DNA of 64,000 nucleotides from Madurella fahalii (taxonomy: Eukaryota > Ascomycota > Sordariomycetes > Sordariales): positions 434,001 to 498,000 of the forward strand of contig CM056879.1 of the NCBI GenBank assembly GCA_029876055.1, written 5' to 3'. Both the position numbers and the translations under genes were made by a program. Every line of letters begins with the position of its first letter. Within the stretch, counting starts at the first letter, position 1. Under the pieces are notes generated by a model that was not told the origin of the DNA, ran no database searches, and saw only the letters and a program-made list of their open reading frames with translations. Below are positions 55,001-64,000 of the stretch, piece by piece.

Positions 55001-58000
55001 ATGTCGTCGCAGGCAGCGCAGTCAGGCTGGGAAATCGCACTCGAGACGCACCTCAAAAGCGCAACCGCAGTCCATCGTCACTACCTCTCATCAAAGGCAA
55101 CACCCGAAGATGTAGTTGCCATTCTACAGCGGGCTCAGCAGAATGCAAGATTGGGCAGGACAAACAAGCTCCTGGATGTCATGACGTATCTCACAGCACC
55201 TCTCGCCGAGTTCCAGACGGTTGTCGATGTGCTCGTGCAGGCAAATGCCGAGATTGGGTGGGTATTCAGCATCCAGACAAACCAGGTCGATGCACTCTGC
55301 TAATGCATACCCTAGGTCGTTGGTGTGGGCTCCGCTAAAACTCGTTGTCGTCATGCTCGAGAAGCGTGGTCGTGGGTTTGATAACCTGGCCAAGAAGCTG
55401 AACGCCTTGGTCGATGGGCTCCCCCGATACAAGATCTACGCCGACAGCTTTCGTCACAACAACATGCTGCAGAATGCACTGGGCAATGTCTATGTCTGCT
55501 ACATTGAGTTCTGTCTCCGAGCTGCTCGGTACTTTGAGAGCGACGGGCTTGGTAAGCACTCATCATACAGCTCAGAAGGGGAACCGCATCTGACTAGGTA
55601 CTGACATGATCAGTGTGTCTCATCAAATCGGTGTCGGGGTCCTTTGATAGGCAGTTTACCGACATTTTTGCTTCCATCGACAGATATACGGCAGAAATCG
55701 AAAAGACAGCCGCCGCTGTATCTCTCCTCTACGTCAAGGACGTCAAGGATGTGCAGCTCGAGATGAAGACTACCGTGTTAGCACACAGAAATAGTATGTG
55801 CTGCGGGGGTTGGGCCTTCCTCTTTGCTAACATCTGCCCAGGTGATCAGCGGGAAAAGACCCTGCGCTGGCTTGCGCCTACGGACCTTGAGGCTACTCGA
55901 GCCACCTTTTCGAAATGGATGCCGGGCACCTCGGAGTGGATCCTACGGACGCCCAAATACACCAGCTGGGTTGAACCGACCAATCCAGCACGCCTCCTTT
56001 GGCTGAAGGGAGGCATTGGATGTGGCAAGAGCTTTCTTGCCAATTTCTGTGCCGAGAGAATCCGGAGAGACTCGGCCATTGTTCTCAAGTATTTCTTCAG
56101 TTCCAAGCAACTGAAAGGCCTGGGCCGCACCAACTTGGCCTTTGTCCGGACGCTGCTCTACCAGCTCCTGACTGACACGAGGGTTGATACATCGGCAACG
56201 CTGAGCACTCTCCACGAGCTGAGAGCATCAAGCGGCCAAAAGGAAGCATCTACTGTGTCCGTCTTGTGGGATGAGGTCTACGAGGTAGTGCGGCACCACG
56301 CCGGCTCTTCTCTTCACCTGGTTGTTGATGCGCTGGACGAGGCCGACGAGAGCGATCGCCGGGATATCCTGGATGCGATAAAATGTCTTCTCTCCACGAA
56401 TCCGAATGTCAAGATCATCATCACGGGTCGGCCCGACAGCATCACCCAAGATTGGTATGATGCAAACACCGGCGCTTCCACTCCAGCCGATTTCCGTTCC
56501 ATCAAGCTTTCGAGTGATATAATCTCACGGGATATCGATACGTACATCGACGGGCGTGTACAGCGTTCCAGGAAGCTTGGAAATGCACAAGTCGCCGACG
56601 ACATCAAGCGTGGCATCAGACTCCGGGCCGAAGGCATGTTTCTTTACGTGCGTCTGATGCTGGACGAGCTTGAGTGCGAGAGCACGGTAGCGGCCATCCG
56701 GGACCGGCTCGGCCAGTTTCCCAGCACGCTCGATGCATACTACGAAAGTGTGCTGTCGCGTATCGCCAAGTCAAGCCAGAGCACGCGGGAACTAGCTCGG
56801 GATGTTCTCATGTGGGTTACTACGTGTTTTGAGCCGATGAGCGCAGACTCCCTCCTCGTCGCACTGCGGAGCCAGGCCTTGTCTCGATCGCTACTTGCGC
56901 CGAATAGCTCGGAAGAAGGAACAGAATATGGACTTCTCGACCCCGTGGAACAGATTCGCAACGTCTGCTACCCGCTTGTGGAGATCACAGAGAGCGGAAC
57001 CATCCAAGTGGTACATTGTTCAGTGGCCGCATATATCCACTCCCAAGGCATGCAACTCCAGCCATTGACGAATCGTGACAAACCTATAATACTTGCATAC
57101 CCCCAGGCTAACTATTACGTCGCACTCGCCTGCCTGCACTTTCTCCGGGAGCAACTGGGGACGGTAAATAACAGTCCAGAGCATCGATGGTTCCTGCAAT
57201 ATGCCGTTGGCGCTTGGCCGGAGCACCTGGCTGCATCGCCCAATGATGCTGCCGCATGGGGTGCCGGACTGACAAGCCTGTTGAAGTACGAGGAGGCGTG
57301 GTTCTCGGAATGGGTTTCTCGGCGCTCCCAATCCGATTATCTGTTTGGAGAGCTGCTCCGCTCATCCGGCTCCCAGTCTCTTTTGAGAATTTCCACGTTC
57401 TTTGGCATAGTCCCCTGGGTCACACGCCTTATCGAGAGTGGTGATACCGTTGGCACCTCGGAGCCATTGGCACCGGTTGCTGTTGGGAGAGGGCACCTTG
57501 GTGTCTTGAAGCTTCTCAAGGAACGCGGCGCTTGGTCTGCGTCTCAAGGTCAGGATGAAGATGGTTTCCTTGTTAATATCGCCGCCCGGGGTGGTTATGG
57601 CGACATTGTTCGCTACCTGGTGATAGAGGCCGGTTACAACCCTGACGAGGCGGATCACTCTGGAAGAACGGCGCTGATGGCAGCATGCTCCACTGGCCAT
57701 TCGGACGTCGTCAAGACACTCCTGGATCTGGGAGCCAACCCCTCTTTAGTATCCCGCGCGGGGTACACTTCTGCCGAAGAAGCCGCATCTGCTGGCGATC
57801 TGAGAAGTTTGAAGGTGCTCCTGAGCCGCTCCAATGTCTCGACGGACGGGAGGTGTTTACTCTATGCGTCAGCCAACGGCCATGTAGCTGTTGTTCAATT
57901 TCTCCTTTCCAGACCTTTCGCCGAACCCGAACAGAAAGATCAGAATAACTGGACACCATTGCACTGGGCTGCACGGAACGGCCACGCCGAGGTTGTTGAG

Positions 58001-60823
58001 ATTCTCTTGCCAAGATGCGCCGCTGTCGATAGTATCGACAAGTTCGCTAGAACCCCTCTCAACCGGGCTGTACAGATAGGCAACATTCGGATTGTCGACG
58101 CTTTGCTAAATGCTGGGGCGAGCCCGGCGAGCCGTGACGAGAGCGGTTTCTCGCTGCTCCACATCGCCAGCACCGAGGGTTTCGCGGATGTCGTCGACAA
58201 GCTCCTCGCCAGAGGTGTCGATCCGGACACTGGCAATCACAAGGACCCGACAAAATCCGGGTTGATATTTAGCTATATACCCCATCAGCACGCCTGCACG
58301 CCGCTTCATTTGGCAGCCGAGAACGGGCATGACGACGTTATCAGGCGTCTTTTGGACCACGGAGCGGACGTCAACACCGAAACCGCCAACAAGCAGACGG
58401 CCCTCCACTACGCCTGCGCCACGGGAAGGGAGAGTACCGTTTCATTGCTGCTGGCGGCTGGTGCCGACCTATATGTGGCCAACCATAAAGGAGATTATCC
58501 GTTGACCATAGCAACAGGAAACGGCCATAGGGGAATAATCACCTTGCTCGGCACTGGGGAGTGGGAGCTGATGTTAGACCAATATACCCGTCCCCCCATC
58601 TACAGCGCGATCAAGACAGCTGCAGCGAGGAACTACGTTGATATCCTCGAGAGCTTCATGGCTACGGCGCCGGAAGGGTTTGAGTTTACCAAAAACTTCC
58701 ATATTAGTGAATTTGAAGAGGTGTTTCTCGGGGGGCACGTAGAGGCAGCACAGGTTCTCCTCGACCGCGGGATGGACTCGAAAAATTGGCTTCCCACGCC
58801 ACTTGGGTTTGCGGTAAAAGGGCGCCACGTTCAGCTCGTCCAACTGCTGCTCAGCAGGGAGGTGAACCCTTCGGACTTTGCCCCGGGCCAGCACCAACGT
58901 TACCGGTTCTCTGACCGGCCGTTCGGGTATACATCTCTGTCAGCCCTCGACCAGGCGGCTGCGCAAGGAGCCATGGACATGATTGAGCTCCTCGAAAAGA
59001 GACAGGCCCAGCCACCAAACCCGGCGGACCCCGCTAGCTCCTGGCCGTTCCTCATCAAGAGAGAAAGGCTGTGGCCGCGCGTCAAGTTCTTCCAGGAGCT
59101 ACAGCAGCAAGAGACGATACCGGGAAAGCAACCGGGTTGGTACGCATTGAACCGCATCCCCGAGCCCGTGAGTGAGCTTTGTGCGGCGATCGAGGCCTCG
59201 GACGCTGCAAAAGTTGAAAGACTGATCTCAGCCGGAGCGGCGGACGTCAACGAGATTGACTGGAAGCTCGAGACACCCCTGATCAAGGCGGCTCGCGTCG
59301 GCAGCGCCCAGATTGTGTCTCGGCTGCTCGCGGCTGGGGCGGACCCGGAGGTGACCGGGATAGACGGTGTTTCTCCCATGTCTCTGGCGGCAGATCATTG
59401 CGACTTTGAGACCATCAAGGCGCTGCTCGACGCGGGCGCATCCGTGACTGCCGCGGGCCTCTCGAGGAGTATTGACGATAAAAACTTCAAGACACTAAAA
59501 CTCCTCCTCGAAGCTGGTGTCGATCCCAACCAGAAAAGTCCGCATCAGTGGGTGGGCGGTCCCGTCTTTGCAGCCGCGGCATGCGGTGACTTTGAGTTTG
59601 CCAAGGCGGCGGTGGATCTCCTCGTGCGCTTTGGAGGCGCCGTCGACCGGACGAACTCGAGCGGAGAGACAGTCATGCATCTAGGAGCCGCGCGGGGGAA
59701 CCTCGAGCTGATCAGCCACTTCGCGAGCATGGGCGTCCCCGTCGAGGGCTGCGACAAACGCGGCCGGACTCCCCTTCACCGGGCCATCATCGGCATGTCA
59801 GAAGGGTCCCATGCTGCATGCAAGGAGCTTGCCCGGCTGGGGGCGTCTCTCGGCATCGCCGGGCCTTCAGGGCTATCGGCTCTCCACGTCGCCAGCGGCA
59901 AGGACGACAGCGCCCTCGTCAAAGAACTACTCCAGACGCTCCCGGTGGATATCCGTGACGCCGAAGGCCGCACGCCGGTCATGTGGGCTATCATGGGCGA
60001 CTGGGAATCTTCGCCTCTGCTGGAGGTTCTGGGGCTGGGATGGATCTCGACCAGGCCCCGGTCTAGGAGGCACGGGTCCAAGTACTTCCAGAGCCCAGAC
60101 TGCACGACAGTGAAGCATCTCATCGAGGCGGGCGCGGATCTCCGCGCAATCGACAATTTCAAGCGTAACGTCCTGCACTGCGCCGCCCTGACGGGCTGGG
60201 AGGAGGTGATGCGGATACTAGTAACGCACGGCATCGACGCCAACGCTTCCGACACCAACGGCCAGACACCCCTGCACCTCGCCATCACGGCCGGCTCGGT
60301 CGCGTGCGTACGGATTTTGTTGGGTGCAGGCGCGGACCCGAACCTGGTCGACAGCTCTCTGCGCGGCGAATCCGGGGCGATCAACCCGCTGGGCACGCTC
60401 GAATCGAGGGTCCACAGACGTCCGGCCCAGAGTTTCCCCCTGCATCTCGCCATGGCCGAGCCGGACCGGAAAACGGTGGGGATCATGGTCAAAGTCCTTC
60501 TCGAGGCGGGAGCAAACGTGTTTGGACGCAACGCACGCGGCGAGACAGCGCTGCACGTCGCTTCCAGACAAGGAAACCTGCAGGGAGTCGAGAAGCTCGT
60601 GTGTGCGAATCAGCACGGGTATACGTATGGGTGCTCGTATCTCGATATCCGGGATAATAGCGGCAAGACGGCGAGGGAATCCGCGGCGGAGATGGGGCAT
60701 ACCAAAGTCGTTGAGGTCTTGGAGCGGGCTGAGGCGGGGAGGGATTTGGGGTTGGGGTTCAATACCGTTGTTGGAACCGTTTTTCCTGGCAAGAGGAAGA
60801 GGGGGCGGCGGCGGATGTTTTAG
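55001..60823 (+). CDS. NACHT-ankyrin (NLR-type) STAND protein
   Basis: Large signalling ATPase, 1884 residues, exons 55001-55257, 55316-55551, 55614-55793 and 55842-60823; all phases agree. Layout: an N-terminal effector-like domain of about 230 residues that I do not recognise, then a NACHT domain with Walker A GGIGCGKSFLA (near residue 280) and Walker B LHLVVDALDEAD (near 383), a winged-helix-like region, and about 20 ankyrin repeats from roughly 765 to 1850 (units such as GRTALMAACSTGHSDVVKTL and GRTPLHRAI). It ends in a basic tail KRKRGRRRMF. Fungal proteins of this build act as cytosolic sensors in non-self recognition and programmed cell death; that role is inferred. The full open frame contrasts with the decayed neighbours, which suggests recent arrival or selection. 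Confidence 0.9.
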
Positions 60824-61555
60824 GTACCATCTCTTCTCCGTTGCTCGGACAGTAAACCTCACGGTCTTTTGTTCATGTCAAGCTCAGTCTTGGTAATCTA
60901 CCTTACCTACTGTACCTGGTCCTTGACATCAGAGCCCGGTGTATGTGTGCTAAAGCTGACGGCACTGTCGGTTCGCTGCATCGGTTTCCTTTCATCCATG
61001 ATAGCGCTCCCATCACCCACTTGACCAGCCGCCTCTGTTCCCCCCTTGTCGCTTCCCGCAACCGTCCTCTTCAAGTCCAGCCGGATGCGCGCTTCCATCT
61101 GCTCTTAGCCGAAGCGCTCTTTGGGCTTGCTGCACCTGCCCCATGCTAGAAGCTTGGCGCAATTGTCACAAGGTCCTTTCAGTTTGCCGACAACGGAAAA
61201 CAAATTCAGCGTGGAAGTGTCTGAAGCACCCGAAGCATTGTCCGTTGAGCCGTCATGTTGATTTCCCTTCTTTTTCTTGTCGGAACCCAAGTATTCCCGA
61301 CCGAGTGCCAAGCCGTAGCAATCGTCGAGATCTCTGGGCCGTTCCTGAATGGGTGCCTCCATGTCGACAAGGAAGTCATCGTCAATAGGCTGCTCAGATG
61401 CTGATCCGGAATTTCTTGCCAAACTGTCTTTTTGTCAGTACTTTTAGTTTCTTTCAGAACCGAGCTTAGCTGAATGGGTACTTGGGGACGACTCACTTTG
61501 ACTCAGATGGTGGTGGTGGTGGGGAGACAAAGTTGATGAAGGGGTAACGTGTCTT
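60824..61555. other. Intergenic, no supported gene
   Basis: Spacer between the NLR-type gene and the tandem array. Minus-strand frames at 60907-61422 share one register split by a stop, but show no recognisable domain. Confidence 0.45.
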
Positions 61556-61707
61556 ATAAGCGAGCGGTACATATAAGCGAGCGGTACATATAAGCGAGCG
61601 GTACATATAAGCGAGCGGTACATATAAGCGAGCGGTACATATAAGCGAGCGGTACATATAAGCGAGCGGTACATATAAGCGAGCGGTACATATAAGCGAG
61701 CGGTACA
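61556..61707. repeat. 17-bp tandem array, nine copies
   Basis: The unit ATAAGCGAGCGGTACAT repeats nine times with no internal variation that I can see, starting every 17 bases from 61556 to 61692; the last copy is cut short. It begins about 45 bases past the transposase stop codon at 61753 (minus strand). It is probably the subterminal repeat region of that transposon, as inference. Confidence 0.92.
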
Positions 61708-63185
61708 CTTTCCACTATCTACCCACAACTATCCTAAATTACAACACAACCACTAGGAAATAACAATAACTGAACCAGAAATAGATGAATCAGACGATTC
61801 TCCAGCCTCCTGACATGTACGTGCATTATGGCCAAGCTTGCCGCACAGACTACAGCACCGAATCTTCGTACCAGACCCCCCTGCACTACCACCATTTTGG
61901 AGTCTTTCATGGATTACCTGCTCACCTACAGCCTTTTGATCCAGTAGATCCTGTGCTTCTTATACGGTAAGAGACCCTCCAAGCCGTATACGTGTTTTTT
62001 AGCTCTCCGCCGCTTACTAAGCTCCTTAGTGGCCTTTCGTAGTGCCGAGACCTCTGTATGTAAAAGGGCCACTTCGTGTATCACAGCCATCGTACCTTTG
62101 GCTAGTTGGTCTACAGTAGCTAGTATAAGTGTCGGAGAACTACCTTGGTGTTGGATATCCGGCCTTTGATAAGGTCTTTCTGTAAGGTGGCCTCTCGGGG
62201 GTTTTGTGGTGTTTGAGATTGCTAAGGTAATACCTGTCGGAAAGCACGGCACCTCTGAATCTTGGAAATGACAGTTGAGGATTTTATGTGTGTTGTCTTG
62301 ATTCTGTTGATTGTCCCTCTGTCTCTGCCTTCGTCTGTCCCGTCTATCTTTGCTGGAGAGTTTGCTCCTTTTATAGACGAGATACGCGTACAGGATGACG
62401 TCCGTACAGTGGCGCAGTTAGCTGCCAGTCTTCCTTAGCTCAATAGAGTACATGGGTTTGGCTCCCACACTAGATCCTGTGATCCTGATCCTTTGGCACA
62501 TGATCCTTTTGACAATACCGTATCTGGCTGCGAGATTGGTGGAGTTGGGGTTCGGAGACATATATCCAACTTGGAAATGACCTTTTCTAGATCGTACGGT
62601 ATAAGACCTGCTCCGGTAAAAGCTCCTTGGATATTCTTCTCGGTAAAAGAAGTAAAAAATACTACTCTAAACGTATAAAGGAATTCCAATTTAATAATAT
62701 ATGTAATATATATATATATAAGTTCCTCGATTTAATAGCTGTAAGCCCTCTTCAACGGTCTAAAACAACTAATATCTAATGGTTAGACTAGGTACAAGGA
62801 GTATAGAGGTATATAAAGTGTAATAATATTGTACTCCTGGCAATAGATTTCGAATTGGTCGGAGTGGTAGCTCTCGTAGCTGTCGAGGATTAAGAGCCGG
62901 TATTTCCCTTTTATCTGAAATGCCGTATGAAAATCGAAGTGCCGGATCCAATCTAGGCCTTTCTTATTGGTAGTCCAGCCGTTATCGGTTATTCCGATAT
63001 ACCAGGTAGCTGGAAGACTATAATCTCGATACCAGCTTTCCTAGTAATATTTCCCTTTTAAAAGAATAAATAGTAGGATAGCCCAGCTTTAAGTATTTAC
63101 TCTTTAGATAACTGTAGCCTATTTACAGTTACTAGGCTAGACTTTTTTAGCTTACCTATAGCTATCGGAGGTAGTTACAACTATA

Positions 63186-63189
63186 CTAG
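63186..63189. repeat. Target-site duplication CTAG, left copy
   Basis: CTAG directly before the inserted element; the matching copy is at 63614-63617. Confidence 0.7.
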
Positions 63190-63613
63190 TGAAATGGAGC
63201 GGAAAACACACATCCACTCCATCAACAAAACAACAAGATAACAAAACAAGGGGAGGGACAACGACTGAGAAACCCGACAACAAACCAGGATTCCCAGCAA
63301 CGCAGCTTGGACCAAAGTAGCAACAAAGACAGGCAGGACTCCCTCTGATCAGAGGGAGGCCGCAAAGACAGCTCCCAATGGAGCAAGCAAATCGAAAGAA
63401 AGAATTGGTTGAACTGTTGATCTTGATTGTCCTTGACTGTCGAGGCCGACAGTTAGGACAGTCTTAAATACAGAAAAAAAGTGGGTTCTCAGTCCAATCA
63501 CCTGATCCAGCCCGGAGGGCTGGGAACCCGATACCCCGGACCTACACCGCCGGATCCGAAGTCTCAGAGTTGTCTTAGAGTGCTATCTGGCCAGTGCACT
63601 ATCTCCCACTTCA
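63190..63613. mobile_element. LTR-like insertion inside the transposase (probable solo LTR)
   Basis: A 424-bp segment beginning TGAAATGGAG and ending CTCCCACTTCA, so the ends are imperfect inverted repeats of TG...CA form. It is flanked by CTAG at 63186-63189 and 63614-63617. Removing it with one CTAG restores the transposase register exactly, which shows it to be an insertion. Base composition is balanced, unlike the AT-rich transposase on either side, so it probably arrived after the damage or escaped it. There is no coding frame. TG/CA ends favour a solo LTR; a MITE with a 4-bp duplication is the alternative. Confidence 0.75.
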
Positions 63614-63617
63614 CTAG
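63614..63617. repeat. Target-site duplication CTAG, right copy
   Basis: CTAG directly after the inserted element, matching 63186-63189. Confidence 0.7.
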
Positions 63618-64000
63618 TAGTAATTATACCTATTATAAACCTGGTCTCATTAAAGTTATATATATCTTTATTAAGAATATTATATTTAGCTTTAGTATTA
63701 TATATAAGTATAAACTACTTACGGATAATCTTCGGATCTTCGTATTTAGTTCTCTAGTAGTCGTATTTATATGTAAAACGCGTCCGGAGTTCTGGTTAGC
63801 ATTTAACAAAGTTGTGAGCTCAGAGCTTGCTGACAGGGGGTGTGTTACGTTTGTATAGTAGTCGGTTAGCTATATCTTCTATAAAACGAAGTTGAGGAGG
63901 GAATGTATATATATAGAGCTCAGTTATATACTGAATAATCGTATACTCCTCTAGATCCGTAAGTTTTTATGAATTAGCTGGGGTATCGCGTCGTGTAGAC

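Larger units (their letters stand above)
61753..64000 (-). mobile_element. RIP-damaged pogo/Fot1-type transposase
   Basis: DDE transposase of the pogo/Fot1 (Tc1-mariner) group, read on the minus strand and running off the window's right end. N-terminal to C-terminal: LTDLEEYTIIQYI and IEDIANRLLYKRN (CENP-B-type helix-turn-helix), FVK and ELRTRF, then NETRFIIGIITTS with the first catalytic Asp position altered to Asn, KGKYY, WIRHFDFHTAFQIKGKYRLL, LILDSYESYHSDQF (second Asp), FTEKNIQGAFTGAGLIPYDL, LRTPTPP, DQLAKGTMAVIHEVALLHTE, LSKRRRAKK, and a zinc knuckle CSLCGKLGHNARTC shortly before the stop. Many Gln and Trp codons have become stops and Gly/Arg/Glu have become Ser/Cys/Lys, all C-to-T or G-to-A, the signature of RIP. 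A 424-bp element interrupts it at 63190. Confidence 0.85.

Noticed and set aside
60907..61422. Minus-strand frames with a CxxC (GPCDNCAKLLAWGRC) split by one stop
   Set aside because: No recognisable domain, no start or splice evidence, and it overlaps nothing conserved; could be a decayed gene but cannot be supported.
61493..61728. Repetitive ORFs (YRSLICTARLYVPLAYM...)
   Set aside because: They are translation of the 17-bp tandem array, not a protein gene.

Overview
The window is nuclear DNA of a filamentous ascomycete (Pezizomycotina, probably Sordariomycetes). This rests on short introns of about 47-100 bp with GTRNGT/YAG borders, a highly reducing polyketide synthase (HR-PKS), fungal P450, SDR, GMC and UbiA families, an intron-containing tRNA-Phe, a NACHT-ankyrin protein and a pogo/Fot1-type transposon. 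All names come from motifs and remembered family features. No database search was run.

Left third (1 to about 25.7 kb): a secondary-metabolite gene cluster. In order it holds the 3' part of an aristolochene-synthase-like sesquiterpene cyclase, a broken HxxxD acyltransferase, a broken FAD-linked oxidase, a broken P450, two intact P450s, two intact SDRs, an HR-PKS (KS-AT-DH-cMT-ER-KR-ACP) and a UbiA-family membrane protein resembling fungal membrane-bound terpene cyclases. The set suggests an oxidised eremophilane-type sesquiterpene esterified with a methylated, reduced polyketide chain. The acyltransferase that would join the halves is dead. The oxidase and one P450 are also dead, and the PKS carries two apparent single-base deletions. 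As read here the pathway is decaying, or part of the damage is sequence error.

Middle (about 26 to 45.6 kb): ordinary or flanking genes. These are a GMC oxidoreductase, an MFS sugar porter, a ~1000-residue disordered repeat protein, tRNA-Phe(GAA), a secreted feruloyl-esterase-like protein, an F-box protein with a frameshift, and a small secreted protein of unknown family.

Right third (about 45.6 to 64 kb): an accessory, repeat-scarred region. It holds a second GMC gene killed by many stop codons, a DUF3435-type tyrosine-recombinase relic (the family that includes Starship captains), an orphan ORF, a broken Clr5-protein-like gene and a large intact NACHT-ankyrin (NLR-type) gene. At the end lies a 17-bp x9 tandem array beside a RIP-damaged pogo/Fot1 transposase. 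A 424-bp LTR-like element flanked by CTAG duplications has been inserted into that transposase.
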